DNA of 64,000 nt from Diabrotica undecimpunctata (GCF_040954645.1 NC_092805.1:22966741-23030740), one strand, 5' to 3'; positions 32,601 to 44,670 are shown, counted from the first letter of the stretch. Notes: generated by a model not told the origin, from the letters alone. Program-made: numbers and translations.

Positions 32601-33192
32601 GTTTCTGATTGATCTGCTACCATTCTTTATATCGCAAATGGCCTAAACTACTACGTTTTCAGGAATATTACTTCTATCAGTTTTTCTGGTGTAGGTTCTC
32701 ACCATTATTTCGAACTGTAAGGCAAATAAAAATATATTTTAGGTTATTTTGTTTTGAAAGAAGCTATGGGGTACAAGTGGACACTGTGCACTTGTTCCCC
32801 TGTATAGTGTCCACATCTGCCCCGTATGCATAGTTTTTCAAAAGTACCAAATATATGTTTTTAGGTTATGACCAGAACAAAACTGTAGAAACTTAGCTGA
32901 TATCAAATATGACAATATTCAAAATACGATACACTGTACAAGGAAACACAAAATGTCACTAAATAATATTACAATCTCTAAAAAACTGTTTATTTACTTT
33001 TACGCGGCAAAAGTAACACAACCTCGTGACACAAACAAATGGCAATTGACATTGAATTTATTTCTTTACATAGAACTATATCACCAGAGCCACCAAGGAG
33101 AGTAAGTTAGAACCACTTGAAAAAAAATCTAGACGGAAAAAAATCAACTGTCCACTTGTGCCTCTGCCCACAATGTGCCTCCCCTTCCCCTA

Positions 33193-33915
33193 TTAAAGGT
33201 GTACTAATAGTACACCTTTTAGATTGAAAAATGTGTAGTTGAACAGCTAACTTAGACAGCAACTTAATTTGTGAAACAAGAAACAAGCAACTGTAAATAA
33301 GGTACTTTGGTACTAAGGTATTTTGAACTACAGGAACATTTATTGAAAAATTAATGGGAGTTTTAAATAAAAAACTCATTCTGACACTACTGACATTTAT
33401 TTACTTGGTATTTTAATTTATTCCCAGTAAGAATTAAATTATACAAAATTGATTCAATAAAATATATTGTAAGCTTCAGTTCACGCAATGCCACTCAATA
33501 TATAAAAAGAAAAACGGAAAAGGTAAAAAATTGTGAGGAAGTACAATTTGAGAAAAGCGTCGTTCAGCAACGACATAGAAAAATTGTCGATTTGGATTAC
33601 GAGCAGGGATTTCCCGCTTTTACTCGATTTATTTTCATTTTCTTTCGGAGTAAGAGTAATTTTATTGATGCCTGTGCTATATCACACCATATACATGTTC
33701 CCATTACGAGTATATGTTTTGATTAGTTGGTACATTTTTAAGAAAATGTATTTGAAATGTAAAATATTGTAACCTTCTGTTAACGACAAAAAAGAAATGG
33801 TTAAATTTTTAATATTTGGTTACTGATTATACATAAATAAATCTGTAATGGTAGTTCACATTGTAAAAGTAACTGTTTTTATATTCTAGGATCTTTTTAC
33901 TATATAATATAAAAA
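33193..33915. other. No gene seen
   Basis: AT-rich sequence between the pogo element and the next LINE. A repeated GTACTA(A)TAGTACACCTTT-like hairpin lies near 33198-33220. A 90-codon minus-strand frame shows nothing recognisable. Confidence 0.35.
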
Positions 33916-33919
33916 GAAT

Positions 33920-34391
33920 GATCATCATCATCATTCTGGCTTTACAACCTTGCGTGGGTCATACCCTAGCTGGTATTCCTAGCTCTTTTATTGCTGTGAA
34001 CATTTCTCTTCTATTTACAGAGTCATAGGCTGCTCTGTAGTTTATAAATATGTGATGAGTATCAATGCCATTTTCCAGTTTTTTTCTAAAATTTGTTTCA
34101 GGGTTGCAATCTGAGAAATTGTCGATTTACCACCTCTGAAACCAGCCTGGTATTTTCCTACTACCCGTTCTACATATAGTGCCATAATAGTACTGTAGAA
34201 AATATTTTATAGGCGGCATTTAAAAGCGTAATTCCTCTGTGGTTAGATCATTCATTAAAGATATCTCCTTTTTTTGTGTATGATGCAAAGTATTCCAATA
34301 TGTCAATCATTGGGGAAGGATTTTAGTGTATATATTTCTTTTATAAGCTGCTGTTATGTTATTCTGGTATCGTGGCCACCTTCTTTATGTA
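33920..34391 (-). pseudogene. RTE-like LINE, RT block A side (split copy)
   Basis: The minus strand reads, after the Tc1 element: KEGGHDT, QLIKEIYTKILP, LTYWNTLHHTQKRRYL, then FRGGKSTISQIATLKQI-like residues and ENGIDTHHIFINYRAAYDSV and REMFTAIKELGIPA. RT block A is present with its Asp. This is the direct continuation of the segment at 35781-36620. It ends just after block A, so the 3' part of the LINE is absent. Confidence 0.8.
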
Positions 34392-34393
34392 TA

Positions 34394-35778
34394 CTAAGTG
34401 ACATAGAAATCCGAACACCCAGTTTAAATGATTTTATTTTAATAAAATTTTGTATAAGTACTTAATGAAGCATAATAAGTAAATGATTAAAATTTCAAAA
34501 TGATTGCATTGCTTTAAAGCCCTTTTACCTTTAATGATGTGTGGATGCACCCCGATGTGTTACGCATTCTCCAACGCGTCTAGGCATGCTTTTGATCAGG
34601 TGGTCAATGTCCTCTTGTGGTATCTCATTCCAGGCAACCACCAACTCCTCTCAAAGTGCTTGTAGAGTCTGAGGAGGACGTTGCAAATTGAGCAATATCC
34701 TACCCATCATATCCTACACGTGCTCAATTGGGGATAAGTCGGGAGATCTTGGTGGATATGCTAACAATGCGACATCATTATGTTGAAAGAAGTCTATTGT
34801 GACTCTTGCAACATGTGGTCGGGCATTATCTTGTTGGAAAGTTGGATTTGCCAGGGTGTCAAGATAGGGTAAAAGGTGGGGTTCTAGAACTTCTTGGATA
34901 TAACGCTGCGCGTTCATGTTACCTTTGATGAAGATTAAAAGTGACCTGGAACCATAAGCTATTGCACCCCAAACCATAACTCCAACAGTGTGATAAACAT
35001 GTCTTTCAACAAAAAACTGTGGATTCCTCCTTTCAGCACGTCGCCTTCTAACCCTCGCTCGACCATCGTGCATGCCTAAAAAGAATCAAGACTCGTCACT
35101 AAAGACAATACTGTTCCATTTCTGATTCCAGAGTGACCGTTCTCTGCACCACTGAAGGCGATTACGGCGGTGTTCTGGAGTTAAAGGGAGGACCCAGTGT
35201 GGTCGGTATGAAAACAGGCAAAAACTTCTCATTCGTCGGTAAACACTTCGCATGCCAATAGGTCTTCCGTGTTATGCAAACCATTCATTTGCAATGGAGC
35301 TGGTAGTGGAGAAACGGTCTCTTAAAGCCAATAATCTTAGGCGGCGATCTTCACGGTCTGTTGTTCTACGGCGGCGTCCAGTGACCCTTGCTCTTTGCGT
35401 ACGGCCTTCTTGAAGCCATGCCTGACAACACCTAACCACGGTGTCTACACTTCTTTGCACTCTAACTGCAACTTCCCGAAAAGAAAGTCCAGCTTCCCGA
35501 AGTCCCATTATACGGCCCCTATCAAACTCACTAAGTTGACGAAATCGTACAGGTCTCCGTACTCTAGGCATCGTAACCAATCGTAAAGAATGTCAAGAAC
35601 CACAATTCGCCAAATTTGGATCTTTACTGCGGCTGAAATATTCATTTTTAGATTGTTAGTGACTTTAAAAACAAAAAGTATAAAAACCGGAATCTCTAAC
35701 TGATAAGGCTAAAAACTTTATCACTTGTTTTTTTTTTAAATCATTTAAACTGGGTGTTCGGATTTCTATGTCACTTAG
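34394..35778 (-). mobile_element. Tc1-type transposon with perfect 41-bp TIRs
   Basis: The first 41 bases, starting CTAAGTGACATAG, are repeated exactly in inverted orientation at the right end. TA flanks both sides (34392-34393 and 35779-35780). At 1,385 bp it is a normal-sized Tc1 element. Identical TIRs suggest a fairly recent insertion. It lies inside a minus-strand LINE, directly after the codons for PAELY, and the LINE frame continues on the other side. Confidence 0.95.
34515..35580 (-). pseudogene. Tc1 transposase with in-frame stops only
   Basis: Starting at the ATG at 35580 (or 35571): RFRQLSEFDRGRIMGLREAG, a helix-turn-helix SFREVAVRVQRSVDTVVRC, RRRRTTDREDRRLRLLALRD. Then YRRMRSFCLFSYRPHWVLPL, WNSIVFSDES (first Asp), VGVMVWGAIAYGSRSLLIFI, FQQDNARPHVARVTIDFF (second Asp), YPPRSPDLSPIEHV (Glu). 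It ends near GECVTHRGASTHH. The DD34E triad is intact. I count four in-frame nonsense codons (at 35272, after FSDES, after IEHV, and after QAL) but no frameshift. Confidence 0.92.
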
Positions 35779-35780
35779 TA

Positions 35781-36620
35781 TAGTTCAGCTGGGAGATTAT
35801 CTATTCCGGGTGATTTGTTTCCCCCTAGTTTTTTAACTACATCGTTAACTTCAAGAATCGTTGGTGGTTCCTCTTCCCTCTTGTCTGTTCCCCTTACCAC
35901 ATCTCTTTCGTCTTCCAGGTTTTCTTCTTCCTCCTCTATAGTTAAAGCATTCCACACATCTATTCAATACATCTTTTCTTGTTGTTAATAGGTCGCCATT
36001 CTGACTTCTGCATTGTCTTGTGGTTGCCTTGAATTCTTTTCTGTTGGGCGTTTCCTATATATTTAAGTTCCTTATTTAAGTGGTTCCATTTTTTTCTTTT
36101 GTGTATCCCCCTTTCTTCTCTTTTCTTTGTCTGGTAATTCTTTAGAGTTGTTCTAGTTCGTCGTGTAAGCATCTTTCTGCAGGCTTCATTTTTTTCTTTT
36201 GTTCCATTCTTGCATTCATCGTCAAACTAATGATTTTTGCGTGTACAAATTTCTGTTCCTATTTCATCTTTCGCTGGTGCTTCAATGTGTTCCTTTATTC
36301 TGGCCCAGTAGGAGTCTATATCTGTCTAGCATTCTTCATTTACATTTTGATTTCTTAGCATGTTGGTGATGTTTTCCGAGTACCGTTCTGCAATTGTCGC
36401 ATCTCTCAGCTTTGCACATTCCATTTTTTTGTACCCATTTTATTTTCTTTACTGGCGTTTGAAATTATAGCCCTCAATGTTGAGATCACTAGGCAATGAT
36501 CTGAGTCTATGTTTGCGCCTCTATAACTTCTGCAGTTTATTACAACTGTTCCATAAAAAGAATGATACCACACGAAAAAATACCACGTCGAAATATATAA
36601 CAAATTTCGTCTATACATCT
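35781..36620 (-). pseudogene. RTE-like LINE, endonuclease end to RT start (split copy)
   Basis: From 36620: CRSYRGANIDSDHCLVISTL, the SDH-containing last block of an APE-type endonuclease. Then NEACRKMLTRRTRTTLKNYQ and KREERGIHKRKKW (linker), and NDVVKKLGGNKSPGIDNLPA leading into ELY at the Tc1 insertion. One of the few endonuclease pieces in the window. Frameshifts separate the blocks. Confidence 0.8.
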
Positions 36621-36639
36621 AGTTATTTTAAAACCGCAC

Positions 36640-37260
36640 TCTTCTACAGCTAATAAAGACACATATATTATTACATACAAAAGTGGAGAAAATATCAACC
36701 TCAGAAACTAAAAGGAGATATGCGTTAATGTGAGAATTACAACTACAACATTGCAGAGACATGCAAAAATTACTGTTCAGAACTGTACAAAGACACTTCA
36801 AAAGATACATCAGTCTCAGAACACAAGAAACATGCAATCAGAGAGGCAGAACCAGAGAATGCTCTCAACCAACTAAATCCCCAGGGATCGTTGGCATACC
36901 AGCGAAGACTATAAAAGCAGTGGGCGAGATTGGCCTAGATTGACCGAACATGTCACCAACATAGAGGTAATCCAAAGAATCGGAAAGGAGAAAGAAATCG
37001 TGAATACAATTAAACAAAGAAAGCTTGAATATCTAGGCCACATATTGAGACACGATAAGTACCGTCTACTGCAATTGATAGTCCAGGGAAAAATAGACAG
37101 TAAGGGAGGGCCAGGCAGGAGAAGACACTCGTGGCTCCAAAATCTGAGGAAGTGGTTCGGGCTCACATCGGTCGAACTATTCAGAAGCGCCGCAAACAAG
37201 ATCAGAATTGCCATGTTAATAGCCAACGTTCGCAACGGACAGGGCACTTGAAGGAGAAGT
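36640..37260 (+). pseudogene. RTE-like LINE with large internal deletion
   Basis: Starts with AETCKNYCSELYKDT and a short K-S-P-G-I-V-G-I-P-A-K-T-I-K block (RT block 1). It then jumps over nearly the whole RT to TEHVTNIEVIQRIGKEKEIV, KLEYLGHILRHDKYRLLQLI, GGPGRRRHSWLQNLRKWFGL and RIAMLIANVRNGQGT. It ends with an RR run at the A/G-rich tail. The deletion of catalytic blocks makes this a non-coding passenger. Confidence 0.8.
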
Positions 37261-37289
37261 AATACTAGATAGGTGTAACATGATATGGA

Positions 37290-38345
37290 TCAGAGGTAAA
37301 TAACCTGATGAGTGGTGTGAATTAACCTTTATCCCTATCCATAAAAAAGGATCACTAACCGCATGCAACAATTACAGAACTATTTCCCTTATTCCCCATG
37401 CAAGCAAAATTTTGCCACATTATAATCAATGAACGGCTAAAGAACTTTCTATTTCCAGAGATAGCCGAAGAACAATACAAATTAGTACCAGGAAAAGGAA
37501 CGCGAGAGCACATACTGAACACCAGACAGATAATAGAAAAAGCGAGTGAACACAACATACCAAGCTGCTCTGTTTCGTAGATTACACAAAGGCTTTCGAT
37601 TCAGTACAATGGGATCCTCTCTGGAGTATAATGAAAAATATGTGAGTACCTAACCACCTTGTTAACCTAAAAAGAAATTTGTATGATAAACACTCAGCTG
37701 AAGTTAAAGTACATTTATTATATTCAGATGCGTTCAAAACAAAGAAAGGAACTAGACAGGGTTGCATACTATCACCATTATTATACAACATGTATTATGA
37801 ATATATAATAAAAAAGTACTAGAGGAATGGGATGAATCACTATAGGAGGCAGATAAATCAGCAACCTGCGATACGCCGATGACACAATATTAATAACGAC
37901 GGAAAAACCAAAATAATGTACATACATCAAGTGGCGAATTTGAAGTGGTAGACAAATTTGTATAGTTGGGCTCCCTGACAAACAAAAATGGCGATTGCTC
38001 CTCAGAAATCAAGCGCAGAATAGCAATGGCCCGAACCTTAACATCTAAACTGATTAAAATATGGAAATACCGAACAATAACAAGGAATACTAAGCTCAGG
38101 TTGGTCAATACGTCACATAGTTAGAAGAACGGGGACCATGGAACTATTGGTAGTAGAAAGAAAGGTTGAACGCCAAAGACCAAGAGGAAGATCTCTATCA
38201 CGATGGGCAGACCAAATGAAGTCTCTGGTGGGAAAAACTCTACATGAAGCCATCCATATGGCATAGGCTCGCAGCCAATAGAGAGACAGCAAGATAATAA
38301 TATTTAGAGTTTCCCTCTGACAAGGGCTCATTGAATAAGGAGGAG
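37290..38345 (+). pseudogene. LINE RT, R4/RTE-like, multiple stops
   Basis: Blocks: GVNRVCKRIWEEEEWPDEWC, LTFIPIHKKGSLTACNNYRT, CFVDYTKAFDSVQWDPLWSI (block A Asp), FKTKKGTRQGCILSPLLYNM and, decayed, QPAIRR.HNINND where YADD should be. Then NKNGDCSSEIKRRIAMAR and the C-terminus RRTGTMELLVVERKVERQRP, GRSLSRWADQMKSLVGKTLH. A short deletion lies near 38095. Tail is GGAGGAGGA-rich. Confidence 0.8.
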
Positions 38346-38993
38346 GAGGAAGATTACAAGGTCATAGTGGAATATGAGCGAATAAAAACATACGCAAAAG
38401 CTAAAGGGTGAAAAATAGGGTGCATTCAAGATAAAAATAGATGTAAAGTTGTTAAAGTTACAAGTTTGTTATTTCTCTTCAAATAATTATTTTATTTTAA
38501 TTTCTGTTGATTTGATTCATTTGGTAACTTTCTGTTTTATTTTACCACTTTTATTCTAAAAATAGTTGGCGCTCAACTATTATATCAACTAAATATCCTA
38601 TTTAATCTTTATTTTTCAATATTAATTTCACTTGTTTCGATTCTACGCCAAAACATATATAATGTGTCTATGATGTCTATACTCTACTCTAAAGCCCATA
38701 CAAAATATTTGTCACTTAACAACTTTTGACTTCTAGCATTTCAGTTTCGCTTCAAGATATACAAGTGGAAATCCTTTTTTTAATATTTTTGTATAATTGC
38801 TGTGCAGGGTTCGTAAATTGATTCACAGATCTCCGTGAAAGCTATTTTTGTTACTAAGAGACCAAACTTATCAACATTTCGCTGGTCTATATATTTACGT
38901 TCTTGGAAAGAATGGGAATGAGAGACACATAAATTAAGTCTAATTTAAAACCAAAAAGATTTTTTCTCGTTTTCAAGGAAAACAGCACAATTT
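38346..38993. other. No gene seen
   Basis: AT-rich, non-coding, nothing recognised. Confidence 0.4.
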
Positions 38994-39700
38994 TTAGTAA
39001 AGGAACATATTGTATCTTAAATGTAAATGAAATTTTAAGGTGAAAATTTTCGAAACATTCGGGTGTAGATGCACTCTACACATTTTACATAAATACATAG
39101 TATTACTTTTACACATCCGACATTCTTGCACTAGTATCGTCTCTTTTTGTAATGTGGCCAATATTGTCGAATTTAGTTTCATCTGATAAAGCAAATTTAG
39201 GGTGAAGTCCATGTACTAAATTTGACACTGATGTAGCGGTTTCTTCACTATTCTGTTCTCTTCATGTTTGATTGTGAACGAAATCTATGTCGGCTCATGC
39301 CCTCTCTTATAATATGCACTTCTTTATCCTCATCCTTCGACCAATACACCAGATAATATAAATATAAATATGCCAATATATTTTTTTAAATCTATGCCAT
39401 TTATTTCAAAATCGTAACGGTTATTCTGCAATGCATAAAGATTTATAAAATATAGAATGCTCTCAATTACTTGTTTACCACATATAGTGAAAATATGTGA
39501 CTTGCCTCCGTAGTTGGCTTTTATATTGTCTATCAATCAAACTGATGTTGAATTACTACTGAGTACGAAGGAGTATCTGTTTTTACTCAACTTGGGACAA
39601 ATTTGGATTTACTATTTTTGCCTGGTTTTTTCTTTGGACGTTTTGATCTGTGGTCCTAATATCATAATCAGAATCGTCAGAATTCCCATTTAGTTGTATT
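38994..39700 (-). pseudogene. piggyBac-type transposase, ends only
   Basis: N-terminal side (39536-39330): ESILYFINLYALQNNRYDFE, DLKKYIGIFIFILSGVL, matching the conserved entry helix of piggyBac transposases. C-terminal side (39212-38994): ECRMCKSNTMYLCKMCRVHL followed by HP, the cysteine-rich ring-like zinc domain that ends these proteins. The central RNase H-fold with the catalytic Asp residues is missing. A TTAA-flanked end was not located. Confidence 0.7.
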
Positions 39701-40456
39701 TCGTATATTCCTGCGATATAATTTAATAATTATATCGTTCTTAGATTTAATTTTTACGTAATTACTTATGTGTTTCAATAAATATTATTTTGGTACGCCT
39801 CTGCAAAGTTGATAAGTGGAATCTGATTTCGTTGCTTTAAGTGTGCAGTTTCCAATTAATCACCTTCAAATAAAAATTTTAGTTTTTTTTATAGTTCAAG
39901 TTTCCATTGTTGAATTTTCGTACAACACATCCAAGAAAGAAAAACACAATATTCCTATTACTCATAATTTTTACAGAATTAAGTTTTTGTCCCTTTTTTT
40001 TTGAAAAAGCTTATTTATGTTGGATCATTAATTAGTTGTTATCTTCTAATTTTATTTATACCTACATTTTAACAATAAAAGTTGATACAATCGACCTCTT
40101 GGGGTCTACTTTTTCAACAAAACAATAAAAATAAATAGCGGGCCATGGAAGAAAGCCGTTCTTTTTTCTCTCGGTATATTGGTTCAACTTTATCTTTATT
40201 ATCAATCATTCTGATGTATTTAATTAAGAAATAAAAGACAGTCGGTATAGAGCGGGCACGAATGGACCGTAGATTACAAAAAAGAAAAATAAACACTACT
40301 CGGGATTTATACGGATGTCGGCCATTTCTTTCCCTGGGAGTTCTGTTTATTGGTCAAAGATATTTAATGTTCCTTGCCGACTGGGAAGTTTGTGGGTTTG
40401 TATATTAGTTTATTAATTTTACTTCATAGAAGTTTAAGATATCATCAAAATACAAT
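39701..40456. other. No gene seen
   Basis: AT-rich. Short frames only. Confidence 0.4.
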
Positions 40457-40460
40457 TTAT

Positions 40461-40626
40461 TATTTTTATTAGGAATAAGCCATAATTTTACTTTAAAAGA
40501 AGTTTATTTTAAGGTTTCGATTTCCACTTTGTCGTAGAAATCATTCTGAAGTGGAAATCGAAATGCCAAAATAAACTTATTTAAAAGTAAAATTGTTTAG
40601 GGTTTATTCCCAACAAAATTAGTAAA
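40461..40626. mobile_element. Foldback MITE, second member of the 11427 family
   Basis: The arms at 40467-40530 and 40551-40616 are inverted copies with only about 20 bases between them, so nearly the whole element folds on itself. The outer words AGGAATAAGCC and the inner TTTCGATTTCCACTT recur in the 11427-11786 element. This copy lacks the long centre of that one. Confidence 0.8.
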
Positions 40627-40679
40627 CTGCATTAAGATGCTACAAGAAAATAGGTTCAGCTTCAAAAATTAATGACCTC

Positions 40680-41270
40680 TTTTTCTTGCTTCAGGATCAA
40701 TTTGTTTAAACACTTCCATTAGTAAAAAAGTACTACCTATCTACCAAAAAACGTGACTCCTCAAAAACTGACATTACAGACCCATAAGCATTGTTTCTAC
40801 TTTTGGGAAAGTGATTGAAAAGGTTATCAAACAACAATTTTATTTCTATTTTGAGTCAAAAAATTATTTTAGCAACTCATAATATAGATTGAGAAGTGCT
40901 CGTTCTACTACGAACGTGGTATTTAATGTTGTGATCGAGGTGATTGAGGGGCTTGAACGGGGCAATCGCGTAGCAATTTCTCTTTGTGAGTTGTCGAAGG
41001 CTTTTGACTGGGTTTCACACGACATTTTGCTCCACAAATTAAATTACTATGGAATCAGAGGTACTCTTAAGCTTATATTTTCTTATCTATGTGGCACACA
41101 CCACATATTCATCAAAGCCATCACGGAATGGAGAGGTTGATGTACATGTACATGTAAAAGATGACCGTGACCAGTGGTGAAATATAAATCAGACTGTCCG
41201 AACTGCTGAACCTCAATGATGAACCAAAACACATCTGCCAAGATGTTAATGACTATGATGATGATGAACT
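40680..41270 (+). pseudogene. CR1/Jockey-like LINE RT fragment
   Basis: HYRPISIVSTFGKVIEKVIK, YFSNS.YRLRSARSTTNVVF and then VAISLCELSKAFDWVSHDIL (block A, Asp retained) in the frame 40889-41140, followed by YGIRGTLKLIFSYL. Past 41150 it becomes unreadable, and a GATGATGATG run near 41258 may be the 3' tail, with the middle deleted. Confidence 0.75.
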
Positions 41271-41319
41271 AAACTCTTAAATCCTAATAATAATTACAGA
41301 AGAAAATATTTAGGAATAT

Positions 41320-42440
41320 TCAAAACTCTGGTCACTGGCCTGGTTTTTGGATATTTTGGTGTTCGGCTTGGTGATCAAGATAAAATATGGGCACCGCATA
41401 TTGTATGTAAAATAAGCACAGAACACTTACGGCAGTGGACCACAGGAAAAAGAAAAGGTATTAAGTTTGGACAATGGTATGGAGAGAACCTACAAACCAC
41501 GTGGACGACTGTTATTTTTGCCTGATCAATGTTTCAGGGATCAATGGAAACAATCGTCAAAAGTGGTCATATCCTGATTTGTCTTCAGCCAGACGCCCAG
41601 TACCCCAATCAGAGGAATTAAAGATCCCAGTATTCCAAAACTTACCCGACATTTGTGAGGATGAAGGTGACATTCTGACTCCAATAAAGACAGTGATAGT
41701 GATACCGACGGGGCAATGGCAAACCCACAACTATTTAGTCAAGAAGAACTAAGGGATCTCGTTATAGATTTAGCCTTATCGAAGGAAGGCAAAATTTACT
41801 GATACAAGGCACAAAATTACTTTTTGTAGAACAAGGGAAAAGGAACTACTACCGTTCTTTAACCAAGAAGAAAACCTTACTTTTTGTTTGGACGTTAAGG
41901 GGCTCTTGGAGAAATGGGACTTCCACAATACGATGCAAATGAATGGCGTTTGTTTATTGATAGCTCCAAGCGCAGTTTGTTCAACCGTAATGAAAGAAGA
42001 ATATGCTACAATAGCTTTCATTTTACAGAAGTTAAAATACTACGAACATAGCTGGGTGATTTGTGTAGACTTCAAAACGGTAAACTTTCTTCCTGGGCAG
42101 CAAAGCGACTACACAGAAAATCCTTGTTTCTTGTGCTTCTGAAGCGAAAACTATGCTGAGCTGGTAAACCATTTGCTAAATAACTTCCAATCACTTAAAT
42201 GTAATATGAGCATCAAAATCCACTATCTTCATAGTCATCTGGACTGTTTTCCTGAAAACTTAGGTGACACAAGTGAGGAGCAAGGTGAGAAATTTCACCA
42301 AGACATAAAAACCATGGATTACCGTTACCAAGGAAATCGGACACCCATATGATGGCAGATTTTTGCTGGAGTTTGAAGAGAGACTGTTTAAAAGTTCATT
42401 CCAAGAAATCACGCAAGCGAAGTTTTCGTACGTCAAGTAA
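41320..42440 (+). pseudogene. Multicopy transposon-type gene, class uncertain
   Basis: Frameshifted blocks in one order: RLGDQDKIWAPHIVCK, LRQWTTGKRKGIKFG, VWREPTNHVDDCYFCLINVS, SYPDLSSARRPVPQSEELKI, LFSQEELRDLVIDLALSKEG, YDANEWRLFIDSSKRSLF, LKYYEHSWVICVDFKTVNFL followed by GQQSDYTENPCFLC, HSHLDCFPENLGDTSEEQGE, KFHQDIKTMDYRYQG and MMADFCWSLKRDC. I recognise this order as a family repeated many times in arthropod genomes without a settled name. The SHLDxFPEN..GE.FHQDI block is its hallmark. It is presumably the coding part of a DNA transposon. At least six frame changes. Confidence 0.65.
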
Positions 42441-44029
42441 AGTTTTTTGTTTCTATTTTGTTAGTTTTTTCCTCAAAACTAATTGTATATCTGTTTCATT
42501 GTACAAAGGGTTTTATTGTAGTTAAGTGGCTTAAAATATAGGTATTTTCTAATTGTATGATTTTATTTCAATTTAGTATATCCATATCAGCATATTCGTA
42601 TTTTAATGCATAAAAGTTGGCATGACCTACGTTATCTTAAAAAATAGAGCTATAGGGCAAAACGAAAGCCATATTCGGAATCAGCACCCCAAATATACCT
42701 AAAATCAGCTCTAAACACTTTGGTACCAAAAACACTGTAGGCCTGTGATAATTAATAAAAAGGATAAGGTTTAAATAAATCTGAAATGATCTAAAGGAAA
42801 AGAGACATTTAAAATAATAATATATAACTAATGATCATTTAGATGATTTTCGCATTTTTTAGTGAAGAGACTTTTGACTGAACTGAATAAAAAATATATA
42901 AGAACACATGTCATGATCCTTACGTTCCACATATAAATAATGTATACGTGTTTTATTCGATCTTACTGGCCATAATTCGCCCGGATCTTTTGTCGGTATG
43001 AGAATACTTGTATCATTAGCGACCGAGGTATGCAACAGGAAATTAGTCAACATAATGTTTCTAATCACGTGAACAATCCTACACGACCGCGCCAAATAAA
43101 AATGAAAATTAGTGTAAATTTCACAAAACATTCCACGATGACAAAGTGGTATGGACCCTGGATTCTGGCGAAAACGACACTTTCCTAATGGCAATATACG
43201 TCATCTTTTGTGGAAACGAAGCGTATTGGTGTCATTATACCGGGTGAATGAGAATGGCGGACAATCACGCCAACCGTGTATAGCGTTTATTGTTTAGTGG
43301 GTCCTTTGAAGGATACTAGCCGGGATAATAGATTTCGAGATGGATGGCTAGGGGTTTAAACTTTAATGAGAGGGTGGGATTCTTGTTGACCGGAGCGTTG
43401 ACCAAATCGACCCGACAACGATAGATTGTTTTTCTTTTATTATATCCGGAATTATTGTCCCTCAGGTTCAAAAGGTCGTCTTTTAAGTGATAAACAGGTA
43501 AAGATATTAGTAGAAATAATTATAATACTTTTTTCGCCAATTGTAAAGTAATGTACAATCCTTAAGTAACTGAAAGCTAATTAAAGCAAAAACTGGGACA
43601 GTGAATAGTGGGTTTTTAGGGAAAAAAGTATACAAGATATTACTGTAAAGTACATACAATGTGATGAGACTATGCGAGACATATTACAACTCACAATAGA
43701 AACATATAAAACATAAAAAGCTACAAAAATGCTGAAACCTAATCTCACATATAAACAAATCCAGAGATTAAACTGTATTAAATAAAAACACTTAGTACTA
43801 CTCACCACATTTAAGGGAAATCTGTATGAGTTTGCTGTTAGACTGCAATAAACAAAATGCTTGAAGAATACTATACCTGAAAAGAAAAAAGAAAATTAAA
43901 TAAATATAAAATCACGAGCAAAGTATAAAATGTTCGCTAAATTTAAAACAAAATTTCTGCCAAGCTAGGTTTACGTCATTGATTTATATTTTAAATTTTT
44001 TTAAATAACTTTCACCTTTTTGTATTTGA
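42441..44029. other. Non-coding; less AT-rich near 42990-43470
   Basis: No recognised coding piece. The stretch 42990-43470 is closer to even base composition than its surroundings and shows no repeat seen elsewhere in the window. It might be unique host sequence. Nothing further can be read from it. Confidence 0.4.
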
Positions 44030-44560
44030 TATTTGGATTCTCTCTTTGTACTAAAACTATTTTTACAATAACTGTTCAAAATGACTGCCATTCACTTCAA
44101 TAATAATAGTAAAACATATTTTAAAATTCCTCTGACATTGCTTAACATGTTTGCATTTAATTGTCGACATTCATCCTCTATTCTTTGTCGTAAATTATCC
44201 AGAGATTCTGGTGTAGTAGCATAAATTTTTGTTTTCGTACAGGAAAAGTTTCGTTTAAACATTGTCGTACAGCTAGAGCAAAGTGTGGAGGAGGAGCTAA
44301 ATCATGTTGAAATACAAATCTTCGGAAAGTTTACCATCATTTTCTACTATCGTTCTAATACGATCAACCACTTGCCTAAGTAACTCAAGATACGATACAC
44401 CATTTAAGTTTCTAGTGATAAAGTAGAGTTCGATAATGTGACCACCTAGGATACCACCTCTTTAAGGGGATGAGATTAATACTTTGAGGATGCTGTGTAT
44501 AAAATTCACGCACAATATTTGGATCACTCTCCTATTTATTAAAAATGAGCATTCATCCGA
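44030..44560 (-). pseudogene. Tc1/mariner-superfamily transposase, 3' half remnant
   Basis: Minus-strand blocks FSDECSFLINR (first Asp), VNFIHSILKVLIS, RGGILGGHIIELYFITRNLN, GVSYLELLRQVVDRIRTIVE, then decayed LAVRQC-LNETFPV and a final VNGSHFEQLL. The order and the GGILGGHII block fit a DDE_3 transposase of the insect Tc/mariner kind. The second Asp block and the Glu block are lost in frameshifts. Confidence 0.6.
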
Positions 44561-44670
44561 AAAGAAAATACTAAAAAAAAATATTAGATAAAACTTTAAT
44601 AAAAAGTGAAGTTTTTTGTTTCTTGGTTTTTGAAGGTACTACAAATAGTACGATCAGTGTAGTAGTGTCT

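Larger units (their letters stand above)
30421..33190 (-). mobile_element. pogo-type transposon with TIRs and TA duplication
   Basis: Left end GGGAAGAGGAGGGCACA and right end (inverted) GGGGAAGGGGAGGCACA form TIRs of roughly 25 bases. Both are bounded by TA at 30419-30420 and 33191-33192. The motif GCACA..GTGGAC recurs inside both ends. Length is 2,770 bp including a 209-bp LINE-tail insertion with its duplication. The transposase is on the minus strand. TA targeting and the protein fit pogo/Tigger. Confidence 0.9.

Noticed and set aside
42859..43194. 111-codon minus-strand frame as a host gene
   Set aside because: No recognisable domain, no supporting splice signals and no codon pattern that separates it from chance.
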